A stretch of DNA of 64,000 bases, from NCBI GenBank assembly GCA_002454815.1, contig DKJL01000006.1, forward strand, positions 489,255 to 553,254. Direction: 5' to 3'. The notes under the pieces were generated by a model, which had not been told where the DNA came from, did no database searches, and saw only the letters and a list, made by a program, of their open reading frames with translations. Shown here one piece after another: positions 15,748 through 23,710 of this stretch (the stretch's first letter is position 1; every line of letters begins with the position of its first letter). This DNA is from Flavobacteriales bacterium UBA6693 (GTDB taxonomy: Bacteria; Bacteroidota; Bacteroidia; Flavobacteriales; Weeksellaceae). A program made the position numbers and the translations under genes.

Positions 15748-16497
15748 ATGCAGTCGATAAAAGATAAAATAGACGCTAACCACGTCCCCCAGCACGTCGC
15801 TATCATCATGGACGGCAACGGACGATGGGCAAAATCACGCGGTCGTGAGCGCACTTTCGGGCATAAACACGCCATCCAGGCGGTGCGGAATGCTGTGAAT
15901 GCCTGCAACGCGATGCAGATTCCTTACCTCACGCTCTATACCTTTTCTTCGGAAAACTGGAAGCGGCCGGATGAAGAAGTGAACACATTAATGAGTCTCA
16001 TCTCGGAGACGCTTTTACTGGAAGCAGAAGAGATATTCAGCAAAGGTTTGCGGATGCATGTTATTGGTGATTTGGAAAAACTTCCCACACTCGTGCGCGA
16101 ACAGCTGATGCAACTCGTGGAGATGACCAAAAACAACTCGCGCGGAAATCTTGTGCTGGCACTCAGTTACGGTTCGCAAAGAGAAATCCTTGGGGCGGTG
16201 AAGCAAATTGGAAAAAAACTGCAGGAAGGCACGATCGAGGAAAACGATGTTACCGAAGAATTGTTTGAGCAGCATTTATATACCAAAAATCTGCCGTCGG
16301 TAGATCTGCTCATCCGCACCAGCGGGGAGGTGCGCCTCAGCAACTTTCTGCTCTGGCAGATTGCGTATGCGGAACTGCAGTTCCTGGATATTCTGTGGCC
16401 CGATTTCACGGAGGAAGATTTTTACCGCTGCATCTATGATTTTCAGCATAAAGAACGCCGGTTTGGCCAGATAAGCGAGCAACTCGACCAAAAATAA
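15748..16497 (+). CDS. uppS: Isoprenyl transferase, undecaprenyl diphosphate synthase
   Basis: A cis-prenyltransferase that makes undecaprenyl diphosphate, the lipid carrier for peptidoglycan and polysaccharide building. It has 249 residues. The catalytic motif HVAIIMDGNGRWAKSRG lies at about residues 13-29 and the conserved DLLIRTSGEVRLSNFLLWQ near residue 187. The start at ATG 15748 leaves the family's usual N-terminus; an upstream TTG frame is ignored. It sits between porG and bamA. Confidence 0.97.
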   Translation: MQSIKDKIDANHVPQHVAIIMDGNGRWAKSRGRERTFGHKHAIQAVRNAVNACNAMQIPYLTLYTFSSENWKRPDEEVNTLMSLISETLLLEAEEIFSKGLRMHVIGDLEKLPTLVREQLMQLVEMTKNNSRGNLVLALSYGSQREILGAVKQIGKKLQEGTIEENDVTEELFEQHLYTKNLPSVDLLIRTSGEVRLSNFLLWQIAYAELQFLDILWPDFTEEDFYRCIYDFQHKERRFGQISEQLDQK

Positions 16498-16526
16498 ATT
16501 ATACAGAAAAAGTTAGCAAGATAAAA

Positions 16527-19061
16527 ATGAAGTTTAAATTCTTACCCATCATCATGTTCGCGGCTTCGGCACATTTCTATGGCCAAATTACGCCCGAGCA
16601 ACCCCAGGAAACAAGTTCCGTACAGACTCAGAATGAGACCGGAACCTACATCCTAAAAGACATTGTCGTAGATGGTGTGAAAAAATATACCCCTGCGCAG
16701 ATATTGCGCTTTACGGGGCTGAATAAAAATGAGTCGGTAGAAATTCCTGGCCAGAAAATCAGCAACGCGATCAAAAAGCTTTGGGAAACACAGTCGTTTT
16801 CCGAGGTCGAGGTATATATCCAAAGCGTGGAAGGCGATCAGGTGGTGCTGCGTTTCAACCTGCAGGATCTTAAAGAATTGGGCGAAGTAAAATTCACCGG
16901 AAAAGGCATTGGAAAATCCAAAAGCGAAAAGCTGGCAAAAGACAATAATCTGAAGCCAGGCACCAAGATTACACAAAATCTCATTTCTACGCTGAAAACC
17001 AATATTCCGAACGAATATGTAAAGAAAGGTTTTGCTGATGCGCGTATCACGATTGAAGATAAAGTGAATGCGGGCGATCCCGATTTGGTGGACTGGACTA
17101 TTAATGTAGAAAAAGGTAAACGGATAAAAATCAGCCACATCGAGTTCGAAGGAAACGAAAGCGTCTCCGACCGCAAGTTGCGAAGCAAAGCCTTTAAAGA
17201 CACGAAACAGAAAAGCTTCAGTATCAAAGGAATTTTAAAACCCTCGAAATTTATTGAAGAAAAGTACGAAGGCGATAAAGATAATTTAATTAATTATTAC
17301 CGTTCGCTAGGTTTCCGTGATGCACAGATTGTGTCCGATTCGGTTTGGAGAAATCCGCAAAACCAGTATGAAATTAATGTAAAACTGAACGAAGGTAAAA
17401 AGTATTACATCGGTGAAATCAATTTCCTCGGAAACACTTCTTTCTCCACAGAGTATCTGCAAAAGTTGCTGGGCTACAAAACCGGTGACATTTACGATGC
17501 CGTAGGATTCAACAAAAAGGTAGGTGAAGATGGCGGAAAAGAGGATGATTCCGACATCAAATCGGTGTATCTGAACAACGGGTTCCTGTTCTCGCAGGTA
17601 ACGCCAATTGAAAAATCAGTGCAGGGCGACTCCATCAATCTTGAGATCCGCATCAATGAAGGCGAAAAAGCAACCTGGAACCGCATTACCTGGAGTGGAA
17701 ACGTTACCACGCATGATCACGTAATTTTGCGCTCGCTGCGTACAAAGCCGGGAAGTCTTTTTGCGAAAAGCGACATTAAAAGGACTTATTTTGATTTGGC
17801 CGGAATGCAGTTTTTCGATCCGCAACAAATCGGACAACAAATTAACCCAAACCCTCAGGACAATACGGTAGATCTTCACTGGACGCTGGTAGAAAAAGGC
17901 TCCTCGCAGGTACAGCTTCAGGCAGGCTACGGCGGCGGCTCATTTATCGGGACTTTGGGATTGACATTCAACAATTTCTCGTTAAGCAACTTTTTGAAAT
18001 TTAAAGATTTTAAACCGGTTCCTCAGGGAGACGGACAAACATTGTCCATCCAGGCACAGGCAGGGCAGTTTTTCCAAAACTACGGTATCTCATTTACGGA
18101 GCCGTGGTTATTCGGAACGCGCCCAACGGCTTTGTCTGTCGGTGTGAATCAATCTTTGGTTCGCTACAGAGATCAACTTGGGCTGACACAAAAGCTGAAC
18201 ATCTTCTCCGCAAGTGCCGGGCTGAACCGACTTTTGCGTTGGCCGGATGATTATTTTTCTCTGTACACGGGTATCCAGTTCCAGAGTTACGACTTCGAAA
18301 ACTATCCATTCCAGTTCGGAAATACGACGGAATATTACGGCTCTGCAAAAAACTTCAGCTTCAACGTAGGATTGAGCAGAAACTCAGCCGGTCTCGATCC
18401 GATTTTCCCAACGATGGGTTCCAACATAGAAGCTTCCGTGAAATTCACGCCGCCGTATTCATTGTTTAACGACAAAGATTACAGTAAAATGGAGCCTGTT
18501 GAAAAATATAAATGGCTGGAATTCTATAAAGTAAAACTAAAGGCAGACTTATATAACACGGTGGTCGGTAAACTTGTTTTGCGCAGCACCGCAGAAATGG
18601 GCTTCCTCAACGGCTATAACAAAGAACTTGGCGCACCGCCGTTCGAGCGTTTCTACGTCGGTGGAACCGGACTTTTCGGTGGGCGTTACGATGGTCGCGA
18701 GCTGATTCCGTTGCGCGGTTATGAAAATGCTTCTTCCACAGGCGGAACCCTGGACGACATAACACCTTATGGCGGGGCAACAATTTATAACCGTTTCGCG
18801 TTAGAGTTGAGATATCCGATTTCTATGAACCAAACCGCGAAGATCTACGCCTTATCCTTTTTGGAAGGTGGTAATGCCTACAATTCCTTCGGAACCTACA
18901 ATCCGTTCCAGCTTAAGCGTGCTGCCGGAGTAGGGGTCCGCGTGTATATGGGTGCATTTGGACTGATTGGTTTTGACTTCGCTTACGGTTTTGATCCGAC
19001 AATTTCGGGTACAGAACCTGCCGGCTGGAAAACACACTTCCTGATGAATCAATCGTTATAA
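16527..19061 (+). CDS. bamA: Outer-membrane protein assembly factor BamA
   Basis: This protein inserts beta-barrel proteins into the outer membrane. It has 844 residues with a signal peptide ending near FYGQ, several POTRA domains (for example ILKDIVVDGVKKYTPAQILR near residue 42, and IKISHIEFEGNESVSDRKLR near 199) and a C-terminal 16-strand barrel. The barrel shows GGGSFIGTLGLTFNNFSL and ends with GWKTHFLMNQSL. The barrel insert FYVGGTGLFGGRYDGRELIP carries the GGxGL-R element typical of Omp85 proteins, close to the conserved LRGY. It is followed at 9 nt by the first OmpH gene. Confidence 0.96.
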   Translation: MKFKFLPIIMFAASAHFYGQITPEQPQETSSVQTQNETGTYILKDIVVDGVKKYTPAQILRFTGLNKNESVEIPGQKISNAIKKLWETQSFSEVEVYIQSVEGDQVVLRFNLQDLKELGEVKFTGKGIGKSKSEKLAKDNNLKPGTKITQNLISTLKTNIPNEYVKKGFADARITIEDKVNAGDPDLVDWTINVEKGKRIKISHIEFEGNESVSDRKLRSKAFKDTKQKSFSIKGILKPSKFIEEKYEGDKDNLINYYRSLGFRDAQIVSDSVWRNPQNQYEINVKLNEGKKYYIGEINFLGNTSFSTEYLQKLLGYKTGDIYDAVGFNKKVGEDGGKEDDSDIKSVYLNNGFLFSQVTPIEKSVQGDSINLEIRINEGEKATWNRITWSGNVTTHDHVILRSLRTKPGSLFAKSDIKRTYFDLAGMQFFDPQQIGQQINPNPQDNTVDLHWTLVEKGSSQVQLQAGYGGGSFIGTLGLTFNNFSLSNFLKFKDFKPVPQGDGQTLSIQAQAGQFFQNYGISFTEPWLFGTRPTALSVGVNQSLVRYRDQLGLTQKLNIFSASAGLNRLLRWPDDYFSLYTGIQFQSYDFENYPFQFGNTTEYYGSAKNFSFNVGLSRNSAGLDPIFPTMGSNIEASVKFTPPYSLFNDKDYSKMEPVEKYKWLEFYKVKLKADLYNTVVGKLVLRSTAEMGFLNGYNKELGAPPFERFYVGGTGLFGGRYDGRELIPLRGYENASSTGGTLDDITPYGGATIYNRFALELRYPISMNQTAKIYALSFLEGGNAYNSFGTYNPFQLKRAAGVGVRVYMGAFGLIGFDFAYGFDPTISGTEPAGWKTHFLMNQSL

Positions 19062-19070
19062 TTAAACAAA

Positions 19071-19703
19071 ATGAAGAAACTGCTGTTATTATTTAGCGCT
19101 CTTTTCTTTTCTGCAAATATTGCAGCGCAGAAGATCGGCGTGGTCGATACGGACTATATTCTCAGCAAAATGCCGCAATATAAAGATGCAGAAGCCCGGC
19201 TGACGGAGCAGATTGCAGGTTGGCAGACAGAAATCCAGACGCTGCAGAGCGAGTTGGACAAAAAGAAAAGTCTGCTCGATAACGAGCGCGTGCTCCTGGT
19301 AGGCGATCAGCTGAAATCAAGGCAAAAAGAAGTTGATGATCTCGACCGCAAAATAAAGTCGATGATTAATAACCGCTTCGGTACCATGGGAGAAATTAAT
19401 AATGCCAGAGCGAATCTTACAAGACCTTTTCAGGATCAGATCTGGAACGCGATAAAGACCGTTTCTGATAAAAATTCTCTGGGCATAGTTCTTGATAAAA
19501 GCAACAACATTAGCGTAATTTTCCTGGATAAAAGGTATGATTATACCGATAAAGTATTAGATTTGTTGCTCAAAAATTCGCCGGCAGCAACACCTTCCAC
19601 TAAGACCAGTACTAGCAAGGGCACAACGCAGATGCGCGAAGAAAAACTTAGAACAATACAATCCGGCGAGCTGCCGCCAGAAACATCGCAGCGAAAAAAA
19701 TAA
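19071..19703 (+). CDS. OmpH/Skp-family periplasmic chaperone 1
   Basis: A 210-residue periplasmic protein with a signal peptide (cleavage after AAQ), then KIGVVDTDYILSKMPQYKDA, the usual OmpH beginning. A long charged coiled coil from about residue 40 to 110 forms the tentacle of the Skp fold. The C-terminal Ser/Thr-rich extension after the core (from about residue 170) is unusual and likely disordered. Skp proteins hold unfolded barrel proteins on the way to BamA. It is the first of two tandem copies that have diverged strongly from each other. Confidence 0.9.
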   Translation: MKKLLLLFSALFFSANIAAQKIGVVDTDYILSKMPQYKDAEARLTEQIAGWQTEIQTLQSELDKKKSLLDNERVLLVGDQLKSRQKEVDDLDRKIKSMINNRFGTMGEINNARANLTRPFQDQIWNAIKTVSDKNSLGIVLDKSNNISVIFLDKRYDYTDKVLDLLLKNSPAATPSTKTSTSKGTTQMREEKLRTIQSGELPPETSQRKK

Positions 19704-19745
19704 CAAAACCAATACAAAAAACGACAAGTAAATTTAATTCTGATT

Positions 19746-20240
19746 ATGAAAAAATTAAGTGTATTATTTGCAGCAATCATGATGTTCACCGCTGTAGGAG
19801 TTGCAAAAGCGCAGAAAGTAGCCTCCATGGACTACGAAGCAGTACTGGCAATAATGCCCGACACCAAAAAAATGACCACAGACCTGGATACTTTTAGCAA
19901 AACAAAAGGAGACGAGCTCAACAAGCAGGCTGAAGCTTTCCAGAAAGAGGTTCAGCAATATCAGGCAGACGCTGCAAAACTTACTGAGGCACAGAGACAG
20001 GCAAAAGAAACTGATCTTCAGAAAAAACAGCAAAATCTGCAACAGCTTCAGGCAACCGCTCAGAATGATCTTGCACAAAGAAGAGACAACGCGGTAAAGC
20101 CGATTATCGAGAAACTGAATAAAGCGGTGGAGAAAGTAGCAAAAGCAAGCGGCTATGACTTCATCATCGACAGCAGCGCATTGATCTACAAAGGCGGTCC
20201 CGATGCAACACCAGCTGTAAAAAAAGAACTGGGTCTTTAA
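19746..20240 (+). CDS. OmpH/Skp-family periplasmic chaperone 2
   Basis: A 164-residue protein with a signal peptide ending AKA, then QKVASMDYEAVLAIMPDTKK. A glutamine-rich coiled coil covers about residues 50-120, followed by VAKASGYDFIIDSSALIYKG, the conserved C-terminal strand of the family. It is probably a periplasmic chaperone for outer-membrane proteins like its neighbour. It ends the porG-uppS-bamA-skp-skp block, before a strong terminator. Confidence 0.92.
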   Translation: MKKLSVLFAAIMMFTAVGVAKAQKVASMDYEAVLAIMPDTKKMTTDLDTFSKTKGDELNKQAEAFQKEVQQYQADAAKLTEAQRQAKETDLQKKQQNLQQLQATAQNDLAQRRDNAVKPIIEKLNKAVEKVAKASGYDFIIDSSALIYKGGPDATPAVKKELGL

Positions 20241-20260
20241 GATTCACACATATCAAACCG

Positions 20261-20290
20261 ACCATCCCGTTTATTCGGGATGGTTTTTTT
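20261..20290 (+). terminator. Terminator of the bamA block
   Basis: ACCATCCCG (20261-20269) pairs with CGGGATGGT (20276-20284), followed by T residues. Confidence 0.9.
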
Positions 20291-20301
20291 AATTTTGTAA
20301 G

Positions 20302-20793
20302 ATGCAAAAAGAACTATCGAAGCTGGTGAAAATCCGGTTCAGCGACTGCGACCCGATCGGGCACCTCAACAATGTGAGGTATATCGAGTATATGCTGAAT
20401 GCACGTGAAGATCATGTAGAAGCCGGCTACGGCTTTACTTATGAAGAATATACACGGCGCACCGGCTGCACCTGGATCACGGTTCAGAATGAAATTGCTT
20501 ATCTGAAAGAGGTGCGCTATAACGCGAAAGTGGTGATTTCCAGCAAAACCATCGAGATCAGCGACCGCATGTCCAAAGTAGAAATATTAATGAAAAGCGA
20601 AGACGAGCAAACCGTGCACAGCGTCCTGTGGATGACGATTATTTATTTTGATATGAAGACACGGCGCTCTGCTGTACATCCGCCGGAAACAAAAGAACTG
20701 TTTCAAAAATTCCTGGTCGAGCTGGAGGAAAAAGATTTTAAAAGCCGGGTCGCAACCATCAGAAAACAAAATAAAAATACCGTCGCGCAATGA
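20302..20793 (+). CDS. Acyl-CoA thioesterase, hotdog fold
   Basis: A 163-residue 4-hydroxybenzoyl-CoA-thioesterase-like protein. The active segment RFSDCDPIGHLNNVRYIEYM at residues 12-31 contains the catalytic aspartate and the start of the central hotdog helix. It probably hydrolyses acyl-CoA in the cytoplasm; chain length is unknown. It starts just 12 nt after the terminator of the previous block, and its stop overlaps the rfbD start by 4 bp, so the two are co-translated. Confidence 0.85.
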   Translation: MQKELSKLVKIRFSDCDPIGHLNNVRYIEYMLNAREDHVEAGYGFTYEEYTRRTGCTWITVQNEIAYLKEVRYNAKVVISSKTIEISDRMSKVEILMKSEDEQTVHSVLWMTIIYFDMKTRRSAVHPPETKELFQKFLVELEEKDFKSRVATIRKQNKNTVAQ

Positions 20794-21659
20794 AAAAAAT
20801 TGTAATACTTGGCGGCAAAGGTCAGCTTGGTCAGTGTTTTCGGAAGATTTCGTCAGATTATGACGATCAGCATGAATTCATTTTTGTCGGTTCGGATGAA
20901 CTTGATATTACTGACGAAGATGCAGTACATGGTTTTTTTTCTGAACAAAAACCGCAAGTTTGTATTAACGCGGCGGCTTACACGGCCGTAGACAAAGCGG
21001 AACAGGAGCCCGGAATGGCCTCTGCCATCAATGGGGATGCGGTACGTTACATTGCGGAAGCTTGTAAGCAAAGCGATGCTCTGTTAATCCACATTTCAAC
21101 CGATTATGTTTTTGATGGCGAAACGAATATTTCTTATTCGGAAGACAACTTCACCAATCCCCAAGGCGTCTACGGCGCCACTAAATTACAGGGCGAAGAG
21201 TACGCACTGGAATATCATTCGCAGTCCGTTATCATCCGTACTTCCTGGCTGTATTCGGAATTTGCCAAGAATTTTGTGAAAACGATGCTGAGGCTTTTCG
21301 GAGAGAAAGAGGAGATTGGTGTGGTCGCCGATCAGTTTGGCCAGCCTACGTACGCCGTCGATTTGGCTAAAGCAATTATGACCATCATTAACGCAGAACG
21401 CAAAGTGTATGGTGTTTTTCACTTCTCCAATTATCCGGAAACAACTTGGTACCATTTTGCGCAGAAAATTGCCGAAATAACTGAATCTTCAATAAAGATC
21501 AATTCAATCGCGACGACAGAGTTTCCGACACCGGCGCGCCGTCCGATGCGCAGTACCATGGCGCTGGATAAAATCGAAGAAACTTACGGGGTCGAACTGC
21601 GTCACTGGGAAACAGCACTGGAAGAATGTCTTGCTGAAATTCAAATGGAAACGGTATGA
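20790..21659 (+). CDS. rfbD: dTDP-4-dehydrorhamnose reductase (RmlD)
   Basis: This extended short-chain dehydrogenase would make dTDP-L-rhamnose in the last step of the pathway. It has 289 residues. The nucleotide-binding start is IVILGGKGQLGQCFRKI. The signature NAAAYTAVDKAEQEP is near residue 54, ISTDYVFDGE near 103, and the catalytic YGATKLQGE (YxxxK) near 129. The other rml genes are not in the window, so it is an isolated copy between a thioesterase and bshB1. It overlaps both neighbours by 4 bp. Confidence 0.9.
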   Translation: MKKIVILGGKGQLGQCFRKISSDYDDQHEFIFVGSDELDITDEDAVHGFFSEQKPQVCINAAAYTAVDKAEQEPGMASAINGDAVRYIAEACKQSDALLIHISTDYVFDGETNISYSEDNFTNPQGVYGATKLQGEEYALEYHSQSVIIRTSWLYSEFAKNFVKTMLRLFGEKEEIGVVADQFGQPTYAVDLAKAIMTIINAERKVYGVFHFSNYPETTWYHFAQKIAEITESSIKINSIATTEFPTPARRPMRSTMALDKIEETYGVELRHWETALEECLAEIQMETV

Positions 21660-22342
21660 AAAAAGCAGTCCTCATTTTGTTGATTTTCTGTTCCGGTATT
21701 ACTTTCGCCCAACTTGTGACCCTTAATAAAGTCGAAAGAACAAGCGAAAACAAGGATGCTTTTTTGTACAAAATAACCCCCGATCTCCCTTCCGCAATTT
21801 ATCTGGGCGAAATCGCCGTGAGTGGTTTTTCTGAAAATGATGCGGAGGTTTTTGGTTTAGTTTACAAAAAAGCAAAAAGTATCGGCGCCAACGCTTTTGC
21901 CTGGAAACCGGCGCCGCAAATCGACGACAAAATTTCTTCTTTTCAGCCTGCTGATTATCAGTTAAGTTTATATTATCTGCCTGCAGATCAGTTTCCGGCA
22001 GAAGGTAACGTGGTGTATTTATTAGGGGATGCCGGGAAACAACAAACCATCTCGCTCAATAAACGGACGGTGAGCATTCCGGCGAGAAGCTATATTTCAT
22101 TTACACTTCCTGCAGGCGGGCCGGTTACGGTTTCTACGCGCAAGCTTTTTGGATCTTCCATAAAATTGGGAGCAAGCAGAGATCAACCGGTACAATATTT
22201 CCAGATTTCCGGTTTTTCAGTTAATGCTAATCAGGGGCCCGGTATCAATCTAAAATCGGGCGACATCATTAAACTGGAAAAATCGTACGGACAGTTTCTC
22301 ACCACGATTTATTCATATTTAAACCAAGAAATTTCACCATAA
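21656..22342 (+). CDS. Exported hypothetical protein
   Basis: A 228-residue protein with a signal peptide (MKKAVLILLIFCSGITFA). The mature protein is beta-rich with repeated short strands (AIYLGEIAVSGF, GNVVYLLGDAG, ARSYISFTLPAGGPVTVS). No catalytic motif was found. Start and stop overlap rfbD and bshB1, so it is part of the same translated unit. I do not recognise the family beyond a feeling that it is a conserved flavobacterial neighbour of bshB1. Confidence 0.75.
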   Translation: MKKAVLILLIFCSGITFAQLVTLNKVERTSENKDAFLYKITPDLPSAIYLGEIAVSGFSENDAEVFGLVYKKAKSIGANAFAWKPAPQIDDKISSFQPADYQLSLYYLPADQFPAEGNVVYLLGDAGKQQTISLNKRTVSIPARSYISFTLPAGGPVTVSTRKLFGSSIKLGASRDQPVQYFQISGFSVNANQGPGINLKSGDIIKLEKSYGQFLTTIYSYLNQEISP

Positions 22343-23061
22343 TGAAAGTAGATATATTAGCAGTAGGTGCCCATCCTGACGACGTAGAACTGAGTTGTGG
22401 CGGTACTTTGGCAAAGATGATCGACGAAGGAAAAACCGTCGCCATTCTGGATCTCACCGCAGGCGAAATGGGTACGCGTGGTACAGATCTTACGCGCGCG
22501 CAGGAAGCTTCCGATGCGTCCAAAATTTTAGGCGTTTCCGCCCGGGAAAATTTAGGTTTTCCAGATGGTTTTCTATTGAACACCCAGGAATACCAATTGG
22601 AAATTGTAAAAATGATCCGGAAATATCAACCCGAAATTGTTATTGCCAACGCCATTGACGACCGGCATCCGGATCACGCCAAGGCAGCAAAATTAGTTTC
22701 CGACGCATGCTTCCTGGCAGGTTTAGTGAAAATTAAAACTGAACAAAACGGCGCCGAACAAACGCAATGGAGGCCGAAGCACATTTTTCATTACATCCAG
22801 TGGAAGCATATTGTGCCTGATTTTGTGATCGATATTACGGACTATTTGCCGCAAAAACTGGAAGCCTGTATGGCCTACAAAACGCAGTTTTACAATCCCG
22901 ATTCCGCGGAGCCGGTGACGCCGATTGCGACCAAGGATTTTCTGGAGAGCCTTACGTACCGCGCCCAGGATTTGGGTCGCCTTTCCGGTGTAGATTACGC
23001 TGAAGGCTTCACCACAGAAAAATTAATTGCCCTCAAAAATTTTGACGGAATAATTTTGTAA
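22342..23061 (+). CDS. bshB1: Bacillithiol biosynthesis deacetylase BshB1
   Basis: A PIG-L/LmbE-type zinc amidohydrolase of 239 residues that deacetylates GlcNAc-malate, the second step of bacillithiol synthesis. The zinc motif AVGAHPDDVELSCGGTLAKM is at residues 6-25 and the other zinc histidine lies in DDRHPDHAKAAKL near residue 107. The segment GTRGTDLTRAQEA near residue 49 is typical for BshB1. The gene bshA lies about 8 kb further on, on the opposite strand. The tRNA-His promoter overlaps its stop codon. Confidence 0.92.
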   Translation: MKVDILAVGAHPDDVELSCGGTLAKMIDEGKTVAILDLTAGEMGTRGTDLTRAQEASDASKILGVSARENLGFPDGFLLNTQEYQLEIVKMIRKYQPEIVIANAIDDRHPDHAKAAKLVSDACFLAGLVKIKTEQNGAEQTQWRPKHIFHYIQWKHIVPDFVIDITDYLPQKLEACMAYKTQFYNPDSAEPVTPIATKDFLESLTYRAQDLGRLSGVDYAEGFTTEKLIALKNFDGIIL

Positions 23062-23084
23062 TGTAGCCAAAAGTATTATATTTG
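23055..23084 (+). promoter_or_regulatory. tRNA-His promoter
   Basis: TTTG at 23055-23058 and TATATTTG at 23077-23084 are 18 bp apart, close to the consensus. The first box overlaps the end of bshB1, and transcription would start just before the tRNA at 23096. Confidence 0.75.
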
Positions 23085-23095
23085 CACACTCAAAT

Positions 23096-23173
23096 GGTGA
23101 TTGTAGCTCAGTTGGTTAGAGCGCCGGATTGTGGTTCCGGAGGTCGGGGGTTCGAGACCCCTCATTCACCCCA
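23096..23173 (+). tRNA. tRNA-His (anticodon GTG)
   Basis: A full cloverleaf is visible. The extra 5' G (23096) faces C73. The acceptor is GTGATTG/CATTCAC. The D arm is GCTC/GAGC, the anticodon stem CCGGA/TCCGG with anticodon GTG at 23131-23133, and the T arm GGGGG/CCCCT with loop TTCGAGA. CCA is encoded at 23171-23173. The acceptor stem has a U-U mismatch at positions 5-68. Confidence 0.97.
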
Positions 23174-23175
23174 GA

Positions 23176-23204
23176 AAAAACGCACGGATTGCCGTGCGTT
23201 TTTC
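23176..23204 (+). terminator. tRNA-His terminator
   Basis: CGCACGG (23181-23187) pairs with CCGTGCG (23192-23198), followed by TTTTT. Confidence 0.88.
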
Positions 23205-23258
23205 GTTTAATTAAGCTTAGAATAAGAAAGATTCGCTGCGGCAGCGGATGTTCTATAT

Positions 23259-23594
23259 CTAAAGTTCTTCGTCAGATTCTATCGTGTAAGAACGGGATTT
23301 AAAATCCTTATCGTGTTTTTCCGAGATCACATCTTCACCTTTTCTGCTGATAATGAAGTCAGTAGACTCGCGGAACATTTCTTCGAAACTTTTGAAATCT
23401 TCTTTGTACAGGTAGATCTTATGTTTTTCATAGCTCGATTCGCCGTTGTCGCCAAAGCTTTTTTTGCTCTCGGTAAGCGTTAGATAATAATCGCCCGCCT
23501 TCGTTTCGCGCACATCAAAAAAATATGTTCTCCTGCCGGCTTTTAGCACCCTTGTGAAAATTTCGTTTTCGTTCCGCTCCTTGTAATCGCCCAT
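23259..23594 (-). CDS. PUR-family nucleic-acid-binding protein (DUF3276)
   Basis: A 111-residue DUF3276 protein. It shows the PUR-alpha-like beta-beta-beta-alpha repeat in NEIFTRVLKAGRRTYFFDVR and DYYLTLTESKKSF, then HKIYLYKEDFKSFEEMF. Relatives bind single-stranded DNA or RNA (for example BpuR of Borrelia). A nucleic-acid regulatory role is inferred. The acidic C-terminus may be flexible. The start is the ATG at 23594; the longer frame begins with TTG. It is a single gene between the tRNA terminator and an ABC exporter. Confidence 0.85.
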   Translation of the reverse strand: MGDYKERNENEIFTRVLKAGRRTYFFDVRETKAGDYYLTLTESKKSFGDNGESSYEKHKIYLYKEDFKSFEEMFRESTDFIISRKGEDVISEKHDKDFKSRSYTIESDEEL

Positions 23595-23710
23595 TTGTGT
23601 TGTTTTTTGCAATGTTGTTTAAAACAAATATAAAAGTTTTCTTTTAATTGAAAACTATATTTTCGCTTATTTGCTGAAAAAGGAGTTTATCGTTATTAAT
23701 ACGATACCGA

